Shown: piece by piece, positions 12,372 to 25,660 of the stretch
Layout: the number at the start of each line of letters is the position of its first letter
Position numbering within the stretch: the first letter of the stretch is position 1
DNA from: Chromera velia
Lineage: Eukaryota > Sar > Chromeraceae
Reading direction: 5' to 3'
DNA: 39,362 nucleotides
NCBI GenBank assembly: GCA_018398765.1
Contig: JAHBMJ010000850.1
Location: forward strand, 1-39,362
The notes under the pieces: model-generated
Told to the model about the DNA's origin: nothing
Seen by the model: the letters and a program-made list of their open reading frames with translations, nothing else
The model's database searches: none
Made by a program: the position numbers and the translations under genes

Positions 12372-14561
12372 TTCTCTCTCCCTGTCTCGCTCTGCATCCG
12401 TTTTTCTTCCTTCTTCGGTCTCTTGCTCTTTCCATCTCTCAAACCGTCTGCGTTTTTGAAAGGGGGCTGATCCAAAAACTGAGTCTCTCTCTGATCGGAA
12501 AGGAACCGAGGGACAGGCAAAGAGGTAGGGAAGAAGGAAGGAGGCAAAGAGAACCCAAGGGAAGGCAAAAGAAAGGGGTGCGGGATCTTCAACCACCAGA
12601 GAGAGGAGAATGGATTGTGTGAATGCATATGCAAGCACAGCACAGCGAAAGAAGCTCATGCATGCATGTGGCACAAAATCTGCTTCTGTCTGACGGTGGT
12701 CTCCTGACGCACGCCTCTTGCGGGATGGTCGTGTCATGATGGATGGATGTTTCCTCGACCCAGTTCGTTCATTCCCCGTGTGTGTGTTTGTGTGGCGGGG
12801 AGACACAGAGCAGGGCATGAAAGCAAGAGAAGAACAAGTGAAAATGAGGGGCCGAACAAGGTGGGGGGAGAAGGAGAGACAACAGAGAAGAGGAAAAGGG
12901 GCATAGGAGTTTACTTGCCAGCATCCTTCTGTGCTAGCGCACGGGATGAAAAAACAAAGAGGGTAGTATGCCTTCTCGCTCTATTTTCCGTTCTCTTTTA
13001 AGTCTTCCCTGACTTTCGCTGGTTGGGGCACCGTCTCTGCCTTGACGAGAGGGATGGTGGGTTCTCTCTCGATTTATCTGTCTATATGATTTGGCTCTCT
13101 ATGACTGTGAGAGAACGTATTTCTTCAACGGAAAAGGGACAGGAATGTGGAGGACCGAATTGAATGATCAGGGGTCGGATTGTTCTCTCTCGGTCTCTTC
13201 TTGATTTTTTCATCTGTTTCTTCTGTTTGGTTTTTCGTTTTCGCTATTAAATTTGAGTGGGGGGCCTCGTCCCGTCTTTTGCCATGATGTTCTTTTCTTT
13301 CGTCTTTCGCGACGCCCCCCCCCCGAACATGAAAACAAACAACATAGAGGAAGCGTTCAAGCACTGCAAAGATGAAGGGTTGGGGTGGTCTCCCTCTTCT
13401 GTTGCGTCTGTCTTCTTTTGGGTTGCTTTGATTTGGGGTGTTTGTGTCTATGCTGTTGTTTCCTTCATCCAATTGAGTTCTTGAACTAAAACGATTTGTT
13501 TGGCCCGTGGAAACAAAAATTCTCTCTTCTGTTGTCCTCTTAAACTGACGACGCATGCTCATTCTCGTCTCCCCTCGCGCAAATAAAAAGAGAAAGAAGA
13601 AAATTGCATTCCTGGCATTTAATTTTGTTCCAGTGATGGTCCGTCCTAGTTGGGATGATGAGTGCGATCTTGTTTGTCCTGTCGGAATTTGACAGAACGT
13701 CTGCCTGACTGACTGATGGTTTCGTTTCGAGTTCGGGCGATTTCGCTTTTTTTCTGTCTTTTTTTAAATTGCATGTGAGAGAAAAATTACGTAGGGGTGC
13801 ACATTTTAGATGCCTTCTTTTTTTCCGTTTTTTTGTTCATGAAACGACGGGCGCGGTGGAGAAAAAGCGGTGGATGACGAAAAGAGCAAACCTTGCGACA
13901 CGAGGAAAACAGGCACGTTTCTGCTTTTGCGTGGGAAAAAGAAACTGTTTCTGCTCGGGAGCATGAACGGAGCACTCTCTTCAACAGACTTGTCAGAATG
14001 CCCCTTCTCTTTCCTTCATTCTCTGTTGTTGCGTGGAAGGAGAATGTGCCAGTAGACTGGTTTGTCGGTGGAGGAACGATCAAGCAGACTTTTCTTTTCT
14101 GAGGCTGCTTGTCCCAAAGTGTGTAGGGAAAGAAGGGAAAGACAAGTGTGGTTGTCACGTCAAGAAAGAGAAGGGAAAGGGAGAGGGAGGAAGGAAGGAA
14201 GGAAGGAAGTAGCAAGTGAAAGAACGAACCTGAAGACCCTCGTCTGCCTGTCTGCTGCGATGCATGCATGCATGCAGGGTCGGTTCTTTGAGGTGATGGG
14301 GGAGAAGAAGAAGAAGAAGAAGAAGAGAGGCCTTGGAGACGAAGTGGGAAGGTGGGGGTCGAATCGGGGGGCTTGTCTCCCTCTTGCTGCAGAGAGCAAT
14401 CCTGCTGCTTCTGAGAGTGCGATGGTTGGTTGGATGGGCCTTTTGTCGGTTGAATAAATTAATGGATTGGAGGATTCGGACAGAAGAAGTGAAAGTGAAT
14501 GAGGGACGAAAAGAGTCTTTCCCATGCCCTTTCTCCCGTCCTCTTTCTTTCCGTGTTCCAC
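11825..14561. other. Long intergenic region between methyltransferase and acetylglutamate kinase
   Basis: Holds the 3' flank of the methyltransferase gene, a large CTTT microsatellite (12207-12380), and pyrimidine-rich sequence to 14.5 kb. One short plus-strand frame at 13257-13484 encodes about 75 residues ending in a hydrophobic segment (SVFFWVALIWGVCVYAVVSF), but it overlaps an equally long frame on the other strand. TGCATGCATGCATGCAG lies at about 14261-14278. No gene is firmly supported; 5' untranslated exons of the kinase gene may be here. Confidence 0.5.
12207..12380. repeat. (CTTT)n / (CT)n microsatellite
   Basis: Long CTTT tract with CTTCTTGT interruptions, then CT repeats. The open frames across it on both strands are low-complexity Phe-Leu-Ser or Lys-Glu-Arg and are not genes. 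Confidence 0.95.
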
Positions 14562-17465
<2,904 letters not shown>

Positions 17466-18351
17466 GGCTCATATCTGTCCATGTCTCTCGCTTCTTTTGA
17501 GGAGTGGACGATTTTGGCGGTCTTCAACGCTGCTTCAAATGGCGTCAGAGACGTCGGACTCCAGCACAGGTTGGCGGCCCTTGCCAACGTTTCCCTGTGA
17601 GTTTTGCAATGTCCGTTGGCGGCGCCCGGAAGAGTTTCAAAGAGGAGCACTCAGCACTGCAGCTAGCTGCTAGCCTGAGGTCCGCAGAACAAAGAGAGAA
17701 CATATTTGTAGCTAGATTTGTAGCACTCTGAAAGAATGTGAAAATGAATCCCAATACAACCTAGAATATACAACTTCTAGTATATACTTTAGTACATGCG
17801 TTATTCCTCTATGTATTTAACCGTCTTTCAATTTTCTGAAAGTTTGAATTTCACTAGGAATTTCACTATTAAATTTGAACGACGTTTTTCATAAAATCCA
17901 TATATATTAAATTAATGTTAATTATATTAATTTTTGTAATATTTTAAGGAATTTCGGCCATCGCGTAAAGTAGTCGCAAACATCACCGCACGATCCAGGA
18001 GGTCTGATGCGTTTAGGCGCTTTACTTAGGATTGGGTAGGTTATTATTTTTCCAGTTCTTCCCTAGAGCTTCTCCCACGGCCGATGCACTCCTGGGCGTG
18101 AACTTGTACCTTGGATTTTGGCTTGGAAGTCATACGTCCTAGCTAATATAGATTCTAACATCTGATATTAATTGAGATGGGAGACCAATTTCTCAAACAT
18201 CTAGTTAGACGTTCATCCTAATTTTATAGTAAAAAAAATTAAAAAAAATCTAGGAAAAAATCAAAGAGAATTATATTGTGCCTATAATATACCTAGTAAT
18301 ATATGATAAATATGTTTATTTTTAGTCAAAATAATTAGCTAGTTGCCATAT
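17466..18351. other. Intergenic region, AT-rich
   Basis: 3' flank of the kinase gene, then AT-rich sequence with TATATTAAATTAAT-type words. No gene is seen. Confidence 0.6.
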
Positions 18352-18456
18352 GTTGCCGAGTGAAGGTCCATCATTTAACAATCTGCCTTGTATATCGTGA
18401 CTTGCCGAATGCTAGACGCCTATTACGAGCTGATGGCGATGGCGTATGATGATGAT
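18352..18456 (+). repeat. Dispersed repeat, copy B
   Basis: Same orientation and near-identical to 4912-5015, with only transitions between them, and the same GATGATGATGA tail. It sits in the AT-rich flank of the nuclease-like gene. Confidence 0.85.
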
Positions 18457-18710
18457 GAGTTATGATGCATGAGTTTAAAATATAATATTTCATCATAAAA
18501 TTGTTTCTTTTTTTTTAAATTAAATGAATGAATTGTATATAAATCAAAACATTTTTTTTGTTTTTGTTGTTTTGAAATAAAGGGCGTTACAACAAATTAA
18601 AGTCTAGCAAGTCCTACTTGTTGAGAGACTTAAAAAAAGTTTTTGTCAATATATACATTGCATAAACTTCAATTATAAGTTCAATAATAGGTTCTCTTAT
18701 TTAGTTTAAA
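18457..18710. other. AT-rich 3' flank of the nuclease-like gene
   Basis: Strongly AT-rich with T and A runs. No coding signal is seen. Confidence 0.5.
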
Positions 18711-21533
18711 TTAGTTAGCGTATTTTAGAAGGGTCTCAACAATCTGATTTCCAACAGTGGAGCAACCAAGAGCATCGAGGCGCCATCTGAGAACACGATA
18801 GGCTCGCTGTGAGGCAGTGGCTGCAGGAGGTTGCAAAAAATCCAGTGAAAAAACCAGCCGTCCTCGGCTCGTGTTTGTCTCTGATGAAACGACTCCCTCT
18901 TGAACAAGCACTCTTTGTGGGATCAGATAAAAGAAACGCCATCGGTTTTGAAGAGAGCCACCCATCTCGTGACTGCTTGGTGCCTCTTGTTGGGTTTTTA
19001 GAACAGGGCTGTCCCCATTCTGTGGGGGGCTCACCAGCAAAAAGTCGAAATCACCTTCCTGATAAGGAAGTATGCGTTGATGTACACCGGAGCCAAACCT
19101 TCTGTTCATGTTGACTTGGGCATGGTTGTGGCGGGAAAGAAAATGTGAGCTTTTCAGCTGCACTCTCTGCCAATTCATCTCTCGATACCGACCAAGACGA
19201 ATCCTGATATCGTACGGAAACGAGGGGCAGGGGGGCTCTTCATCATCGACTTCCACCCCTCCTTCAACATTCTTAAAGAGCTCTCGACATTTCTGGAGCA
19301 TCGTCCACTCTGCAAGATGGTGACGGCTTTGTTGTCTTTGAAGTGTATCAAGGCTCTGAAGGTAACACGGACCAATGCCCTTCTGTGCGTCCTTCCACAG
19401 TCTATACAACCTCTTGGCAATTTGAGGACCATATGAAGAGTCATGGTCAAAGCTACACCGTGTTGCCTTCTGATCGTGCTTCCCCCCCTCTGTGATATGA
19501 ATCACTTTGCTCTTTAAATTCAGCTCCTCAAAGTAGTCTCCCGAAAACAACCAGGCCCTGGGTGGCTCTGGTAATCCTTTCTGCAAAGAAATACAAGCAA
19601 CAGACATTCCAGTATACCCGGAAACGCTCCCGAACGACCAGGTTGCCGACCCACTGTATCCCGCCATCGACTTTGTTCGGTAGATTCCTTTTCTGGTCGA
19701 CTTGACCTGAACGGGCAGCCACGAATCCTCTCTGCAGCCAAGAGGACGGACAGCCAAATCGGCCTTTGCGTAAGGTGGTAGATGATGAAGTGGTTCCTCT
19801 AGTCCCGTAAAATTGTAAGACGGGCGCAAACTCTGCCGAAGCAGCGAAACGGCTTCGCGCTCAATACCGTAATACTCATACGCAGTCAGCCGTTGCGACT
19901 GACTGCTGACCTGCAACTTCTGATCAGACTGCAAAACGCATGCAGACCCTTGAGCTCTATCTTGACTTGGGATCCATTCGGCGATTGAATGCTTCGTAGC
20001 CTCATCAGAAGCCTTTTCTTTTCTTGATGTGTAAATCTGCAAAGGAGTGTGATCTTCATTGACAGAAAAATGGTTTTCAAGTGTTGTCAGACTTTCTTCA
20101 GATTTTGCATGAACGGATGGAAGAGTCTGTTCTTGGCGAGAAGTGAGGAGCTCAGCGATTCTTTCCCCTGCAAAAGACTGGGATTCGAAAGCGTCTAAAC
20201 GCCATTTCAAGAAGCGAGAGCTGCGGGTTTTGGGGGCTGCAGAATGAGAAACACTTCTGTCGTGCGAAAAATCCAGGTACAAGCTCCTCATACCATTCCG
20301 AGCGTAACGATTTGAAAAAACCACATCTTCTTGCACTAGCTCCGCCACTGGAACGAAGTAGAAAAATCGCCATCTGCCCCCTTCTTCTTTTTGGGGAGGT
20401 ACGTAGTTTTGGGGAGGACTCACCATGAGGTAGTCGAAGTCAGATTCATCATACGGGACCATCTGACCCCGGACCAGCTTTCGCATCTTTACGAAAGCAT
20501 TCCGATGGAGCTTGTCAGCAACTGAACTTTTGAGCTGGACTCTCTGCCATGGAGCTTGCGTGGCCCCACGAAGACGAATTTTTATGTCGTAAGGAAGGGA
20601 AGGGCAAGGAGCGAAACAAACGTCGACACCCCCTGGAACTGTTTCAAGCAGCTGCTGACATTTTTCGGTCATCCTCCGCTCTGCAAGGTGAGTTTTACTT
20701 TGTTGGCTTTCAAGAGTCTCTACAGTGTGCAATTTCGAATTCCCCCTGGCACTCTTCCCCTCCTCCCACAGTGAGAACAATACCTGTCCCACGTGACGCT
20801 CACGAGGACAGTCTGCTTTCAAGCTGCATCTACTGTCGTCAGTGTCATACTTTCCACCTGCAGTGATCATCAGGGGCCCCTTCATATGGTGAAGGGAATC
20901 CCCCGGGAAGACCCAGGCTCTAGGCGATTCGCCCTGACCCGGCCCCTTTCCCAAAGAAATACAGACGATAGGCATTCCAGCATAGCCACGGCAGTTGCTG
21001 AATGACCAACAAGGTTTGCGACTGGAACTAACAACCGGACGTGTACCTGTCACCGATTTCACCTGCACAGGAAGCCATTGGTCTTTTCTGTAACCGAAAG
21101 GGCGAACAGCGAGGTCAGCCCGTGCAAAGTGAGGCAAAGGTTTGGAAGGCTCTTCCAGTCCCTCAAATCCTTCGGTTGCGGCGAAAGTCTTCCGAATCAG
21201 AGATATTGCAGCCCTTTCCACCTCAAAACACTCACGGGAAGACATTCTGCCCTCCCTTAGCGGGTCTCTGGGCAAGATAGGTGATGTTTCTGTCGCAGAG
21301 GTACGTTGATCAACTCGAATCGAAAGCATGGAATTGTTTTCTCTCACATGTTTCTGTGGGAGGGTCGAGAAGTGGCTTCCACCACTGTTTTGAATGAGGG
21401 GACAGATGCAATGAGTCTGTCCATTCAGCTTGCTCGCAGTGGTGTAGCTGTGGGGAAAGTTGGGAAATGAAGAGAGTCTGCAGTTGGAGTTGGTAAAACG
21501 GAAGACCAAATGTCTTGGTTTCCATGAGAACAT
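18711..21533 (-). CDS. Duplicated protein with four D...QxK (PD-(D/E)XK-nuclease-like) cores, 940 aa
   Basis: Single exon, stop TAA at 18711. I chose the first ATG (21533); the frame is open a little further upstream but only from a TTG. The first 70 residues are basic and Ser-rich (FSWKPRHLVFRF), like an organelle presequence. The rest is an internal duplication, about residues 101-465 and 552-940, joined by a low-complexity linker. Each half has two related modules. Module one has ADLAVRP then WLPVQVKS (Asp140, Gln157-x-Lys159; Asp592, Gln609-x-Lys611) and then GYxGM..VCISL and AW.F.GD. Module two has YDI+IRL then WQRVQLKSS (Asp316, Gln333/Lys335; Asp775, Gln792/Lys794) and then FDYLMVSPPQN and WRFFY..P. 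Asp, a 16-18 residue gap, QxK, then two hydrophobic strands is the layout of the D-QxK variant of the PD-(D/E)XK fold, as in I-Ssp6803I-like and PDDEXK_5 proteins. Whether it cuts DNA is inference. I do not recognise an orthologue. Confidence 0.8.
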   Translation of the reverse strand: MFSWKPRHLVFRFTNSNCRLSSFPNFPHSYTTASKLNGQTHCICPLIQNSGGSHFSTLPQKHVRENNSMLSIRVDQRTSATETSPILPRDPLREGRMSSRECFEVERAAISLIRKTFAATEGFEGLEEPSKPLPHFARADLAVRPFGYRKDQWLPVQVKSVTGTRPVVSSSRKPCWSFSNCRGYAGMPIVCISLGKGPGQGESPRAWVFPGDSLHHMKGPLMITAGGKYDTDDSRCSLKADCPRERHVGQVLFSLWEEGKSARGNSKLHTVETLESQQSKTHLAERRMTEKCQQLLETVPGGVDVCFAPCPSLPYDIKIRLRGATQAPWQRVQLKSSVADKLHRNAFVKMRKLVRGQMVPYDESDFDYLMVSPPQNYVPPQKEEGGRWRFFYFVPVAELVQEDVVFSNRYARNGMRSLYLDFSHDRSVSHSAAPKTRSSRFLKWRLDAFESQSFAGERIAELLTSRQEQTLPSVHAKSEESLTTLENHFSVNEDHTPLQIYTSRKEKASDEATKHSIAEWIPSQDRAQGSACVLQSDQKLQVSSQSQRLTAYEYYGIEREAVSLLRQSLRPSYNFTGLEEPLHHLPPYAKADLAVRPLGCREDSWLPVQVKSTRKGIYRTKSMAGYSGSATWSFGSVSGYTGMSVACISLQKGLPEPPRAWLFSGDYFEELNLKSKVIHITEGGKHDQKATRCSFDHDSSYGPQIAKRLYRLWKDAQKGIGPCYLQSLDTLQRQQSRHHLAEWTMLQKCRELFKNVEGGVEVDDEEPPCPSFPYDIRIRLGRYREMNWQRVQLKSSHFLSRHNHAQVNMNRRFGSGVHQRILPYQEGDFDFLLVSPPQNGDSPVLKTQQEAPSSHEMGGSLQNRWRFFYLIPQRVLVQEGVVSSETNTSRGRLVFSLDFLQPPAATASQRAYRVLRWRLDALGCSTVGNQIVETLLKYAN

Positions 21534-22019
21534 CGTCGGAAGAACGCTGCCTATAAGTGTGCTCAAAAACGAAAGTAGCTGTAAGATGAATGGGGGTCTG
21601 ATACAGCCCAAGAATCGACCAAACTGCCAAACGAGTCACAGTGCAGCTTCAAACTCCTCCCCTCACAGTGAATGCTGCATATATACTGGGAACGTCGAGC
21701 AGTCCTATAGTCACAGAGGTAGAATTCTCGCGGCCAACGCTGTTGGACCGCGTGTTGGTTCACTTCTTGCAATTTTTTCGCACCGAGAATTGATCTGACG
21801 AACACTCAATCGAACGAATTCTGAGTCAAAACAACTGAGCGAATTAATTCGATCTATGTGGTTGGTTGCATGGCCGTATTTCTCTTATATATCACCGTAT
21901 ACGTGCAGCTCAGAGATCGTATATGAATATCGTTGATGCATGCATGCTCATGCATGCAGTGACAGTCGCGCGCTTAATTTTTTTTTTTTTTTTTTTGCGC
22001 TTAATTCGATCGCGAATGT
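21534..22019. other. 5' flank of the nuclease-like gene
   Basis: Presumed promoter region. It holds overlapping TGCATGC words (21935-21958), a poly-T run of about 18 (21978-21995), and duplicated GCGCTTAATT(CG) words on both sides of that run. No gene is seen. Confidence 0.5.
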
Positions 22020-22898
22020 TCACGATACGAGATACACCCAACCAGTTGGGTGAGTGCCTCGATAGGCCCTTTAGGGGGCCCGCAAATTTGATTGATGCGC
22101 ACCATCGGGAGCTTAGACATGTCTTGTGCAGGTGCATGGGGCGGGGGCCACGGCAACGTACACGAAGTATGCTTTTCAGGACCGTGCGAGCATACACTTG
22201 CAACTCCGTGCGAGTTACTTGAGGGGCACGCAGGTGCGAAGTAATTAAGGTATATGTGCGATCACGGCTCCGTGTGAGTTGCTTGAAGGGCATATTTTGG
22301 AATTTGGGCAACACCATGATAGACGGAGATAAAAGCGACCCCCCCCCCAAAAATGAAAAAATACGTTATGCGAGTACGTGCGATCTCAGGGCCTCTCAGC
22401 TAATCTCAGATATACCCAATCATACAGTTGGGTGAGTGCCTCAGGGGGTCGTAAATTTGATTGAAGACATGTTTTATACAGGTGCATGCATACATGGGGC
22501 GGAGGCCACGACAACGTACATGAAGTATACTTTTCGGGACCGTGCGAGCATGCATTTACAACTCCGTATGAGTTACTTGAGAGGCACGCATGTGCGAAGT
22601 AATTAAGGTATATGTGTGATTGCGGCTCTGTGCGAGTTGCTTGAGGGGCATATTTTGGAATTCGGGAGACACCGTGACAGACAGAGATAGAAGCGACCCC
22701 CCCCCCAAAATGAAAAAATGTATCATGCGAGTATGTACAATCTCAGGGCCTCTCGGCTGATCTCAGATATACTTAACCATGCAGTTGAGTGAGTGCCTCG
22801 GGGGGCCCTTTAGAGGGTCCGTAAATTTGATTGAGGGCATGTTTTGTGCAGGTGCATGCATGCATAAGGCGGGAGCCATGGCAACACGCACGAAGTAT
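22020..22898. repeat. Tandem repeat, unit about 360-380 bp, copies 1, 2 and left part of 3
   Basis: The anchor CAGTTGGGTGAGTGCCTC recurs at 22043, 22425 and, as CAGTTGAGTGAGTGCCTC, at 22782. Each unit also has TACTTGAGGGGCACGC-like and GCTTGAGGGGCATATTTTGG blocks and a run of eight to ten C before AAAATGAAAAAAT. Copies 1 and 2 differ by roughly two dozen transitions and only a few transversions or indels. Copy 3 is cut at 22898. Open frames on the minus strand repeat with the units but carry no known domain. Confidence 0.9.
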
Positions 22899-23248
22899 CT
22901 AATACAAGCAAGCTTACGAATGGCCCCGGAAAGCAAGAAAAATGAGAACTGACACGATTGACGCACGCCGGCAAGTCGACCATTGACGGTCACGCCTAGT
23001 CGCACCGATTCCCCCCCGCCCCCCTGCGGAAAAAGCCGCGGAACTCTCGACTAAACTCTCGATCCCCCCTTACCCCCCCCTAGAAAAAAAACCCAGGGGT
23101 AAGCTGAAACCCATCTAACATATGCATGGCATAAACGGGCGTAAATCAGCCATTCAGAGCCGGGTTTTTAGCGAAAGACACTGCATGCATGCATGCATGG
23201 GCTAGGGTATTTCTGTTTTGTAAGTGCCCCCCGCTTTGCTTTCCAGGG
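22899..23248. mobile_element. About 350-bp insertion inside tandem repeat copy 3
   Basis: The repeat reads GAAGTAT then ATACTTTTCGG in copies 1-2. In copy 3 this junction is split by about 350 bp of unrelated sequence with C-rich runs and TGCATGCATGCATGCATGG. No terminal inverted repeats or coding are visible. Its right end (TAAGTGCCCCCCGCTTTGC) resembles sequence at 23735-23770, so this may be a second repeat family. Confidence 0.55.
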
Positions 23249-23495
23249 CCATACTTTTCGGGATCGCGCGAGCATGCACTTGCAACTCCGTGCAAGTTAC
23301 TTGAGGGACACATATGTGCGAAGTAATTAAGATATGTATGATCACAGCTCCGTGCGAGTTGCTTAAGGGGCATATTTTAGAATTTGGGTGACACCATGAC
23401 AGACAAAGATAGAAGCGACCCCCCCCCAAAAGTGAAAAAATGCGTTATGCGAGTGCATGCGATCTCAGGGCCTCTCGGCTGATCTCAGCAGAGCT
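23249..23495. repeat. Right part of tandem repeat copy 3
   Basis: Resumes the interrupted unit with ATACTTTTCGG, CAACTCCGTGCAAGTTACTTGAGGG, the C-run and AAAAAATGCG, and ends at CTCAGGGCCTCTCGGCTGATC. Confidence 0.85.
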
Positions 23496-24476
23496 GAGCT
23501 GCCCCCCGAGGCGATACGTGATGCGCTTATTTGCATGCACCTGACACACTCTGTGCAAATGGCCCAGAAAGCGAAATTAACTTTAGACTCGTGGAGTCAG
23601 AAGTACTCGAGTTTTCTTAAATACGCTCTCAGCAATATTTTCAGGGTAATAATGAAATTGCATGCGTCATACAGTTTTTAATCAGAGATTCAGCACGTAC
23701 GTCAACATCCGAGGCCTCCTACCTTAACTCTTTGTATAAGTGCCCCTCAGCTACGCTTTCTAGGCCATGCGTAGGTTGTTGCATTCATGCATGTATGACA
23801 TTGTTGCAGTGTTGCATGAATACACCATCTTGATTGTGTTGCAGTAACGCAATGGTTGCATGATATTGCATGTATGGAGGTATATGTTAAGGACCAGATC
23901 TAGGGACCAGAGTCACCAGACAGACACTGAAGAGAATTAATCTAAAAAGGAGATTGAACATAATATATATATATATACGATGTATATATTCAAAAGGAAG
24001 GGGGGCACTCCTAGTCTCCCATGTTCTTCGCTGTGCTGGAAAACAGAATTTAAGGCTGGTCATTCTAAGCATGGAGGTACATAGAAGACAGACGCAGTCT
24101 GACAGAACACTTGGAAGCCCGTGACACCATCTGCATATATTTGTACAAACACACCAGTCGAAGGCCGCCTAACACTGTCAGTATATTAAACTCCGTTAAA
24201 CTCTGTCGTTTCACACAATGTTTCTAACTTGTTTGTAAAATATCATACTCTTGTTTCTTTTTTTTTTTTAATTAATTTTAATATGCATTAATTTCCCTAC
24301 TAGTTTCCTTCACAACCTATCCTTTAAAAAATGAATCTGCCCTATCTTTTTGCACTTTAGCTGTATACCTGTTGTTAACCTTTCTTTTGTCTCTCAATCG
24401 TCCATTCTGTTTTAGTCACTAATGTTGACTCGCTTCTTTGAAGGCGAATCTCTCTACTTTATCCATACTTTATCCT
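23496..24476. other. Repeat-island spacer
   Basis: No gene seen. A stretch of TTGCATG-type words lies at 23790-23880, a TATA run at 23960-23985 and a T-run at 24255. The 23735-23770 block repeats the end of the insertion at 23215-23250. Confidence 0.5.
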
Positions 24477-24755
24477 ATCACCTGTCCCTACCTACGTTGG
24501 CCGTTGTAGTAAGTGGCAGCCGTTCAAAGCCGTAAAAGAAGGAAGGAGATGGAGGTTAAATCAGACAACAATGAATCTGTCTGCTTTGTCCCATCCCCTG
24601 TCCCCACCTGTGCCGTCCATCGCAGGAAGCGGCAGCCGTTCGAAACTGTAAAAGGAGGAAGCGGGAGGAAGAAGATGGGGGTTGAATCAGACAACAATAA
24701 ATCTGTCTGCTTTGTCGCGTCTCCTGTTTCCACTTGCGGCGTCCTAACAATACGG
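24477..24755 (+). repeat. Tandem repeat, unit about 116 bp, two full copies plus a partial
   Basis: GGCAGCCGTTC recurs at 24515 and 24631, and CCTGTCCC(C/T)ACC recurs three times. The plus frame across both units encodes near-identical peptides (SDNNESVCFV and SDNNKSVCFV), and an open frame runs 24513-24806. Since no family is known and coding is repeat-driven, I treat it as repeat, not gene. Confidence 0.8.
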
Positions 24756-24949
24756 TGCTTTGACAATATCCCCCCTGTCTGGCCACCTTATGGCATCCAG
24801 ACTTAAGGTAAAGTGAGAAGAAGAACCTTAGGGAAATTCTAGAGAAGGAACGTGAGCAACACTCACTCAAACAACACTTTACAAGAGGTTTGGCTCTATA
24901 TCAGTTTAAGCGCTAACGCGATCTCCCAGTGGGCTTCCAATTAGCTAGA
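24756..24949. other. Spacer between tandem repeats
   Basis: No distinct feature. Confidence 0.4.
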
Positions 24950-25600
24950 TGCATTCTACCATGCACAGTTTCTACTCATTCCTCTCTCTCAGACTCTTAA
25001 AAGCTCTTTTGATCTGTGACGAATAGACATCAGACTCAAACGATGCTATCCGTTGCTTAAGTGACGTGTTGCTTGAATGCGAAGGTCATATGCAGACTCG
25101 ACTTCGACAACTTTGCATGATCGACGTGTGCAACACGTACATACATGCAAGTCGATTGCGTATACATGCACGCGGCGGCAGAGTATGGCGTCGGCATGTG
25201 GGCTCATTCAGATACAGCGTATACGAGGGTCCAGAGGGCGGCGCCACAGGGTAGGACTCCACAGATCCCCCCCGGTCATTCTATCATGCACAGTTTCTAC
25301 TCATTCCTCTCTGTCAGACTCTTAGGAGCTTTCTTGATCTGTGACGAACAGACATCAGACTCAAACGATACTATCCATTGCTTAAGTGACATGTTGCTTG
25401 AATGCGAAGGTCATATACAGACTCGACTTCGACAACTTTGATCGACGCGCGCGATATGTACATGCATGCAAGTCGATTGCGTATACATACACGCGGCGGC
25501 GGAGCATGGCGTCGGCACGTGGGCTCATTCAGATACAGCGCATGCGAGGGTTCAGAGGGTAGCGCCATAGGGTAGGACTCCACAGCGGCTAGCAATACGG
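24950..25600. repeat. Tandem repeat, unit about 325 bp, two copies
   Basis: CATGCACAGTTTCTACTCATTCC begins the alignment at 24960 and 25285. Both copies carry CAGACTCGACTTCGACAAC, GTCGATTGCGTATACAT and end with the same GGTAGGACTCCACAG. Most differences are transitions, plus one small indel. No protein family is evident. Confidence 0.9.
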
Positions 25601-25660
25601 CCCGAACTCGCCGGTCCATAGGCTTTTTGATTAGTCACCGCTGTTACCCCGCTGAGTTAC
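25599..25660 (-). other. Possible tRNA-like head (pol III boxes) next to the 325-bp repeat
   Basis: On the minus strand, TAACTCAGCGGGG (box A-like, 25647-25659) is followed about 38 bases later by GAGTTCGGGCC (box B-like, 25599-25609), and the repeat copies continue downstream. A cloverleaf does not form well, so this would be a SINE-like head at most. Confidence 0.25.

Noticed and set aside
12084-12818. 244-codon minus-strand frame rich in Lys/Glu/Arg
   Set aside because: It is driven by the CTTT microsatellite and has no domain; flanking sequence is UTR-like.
13125-13562. 145-codon minus-strand frame
   Set aside because: Basic low-complexity sequence overlapping another frame, with no recognisable domain or splice support.
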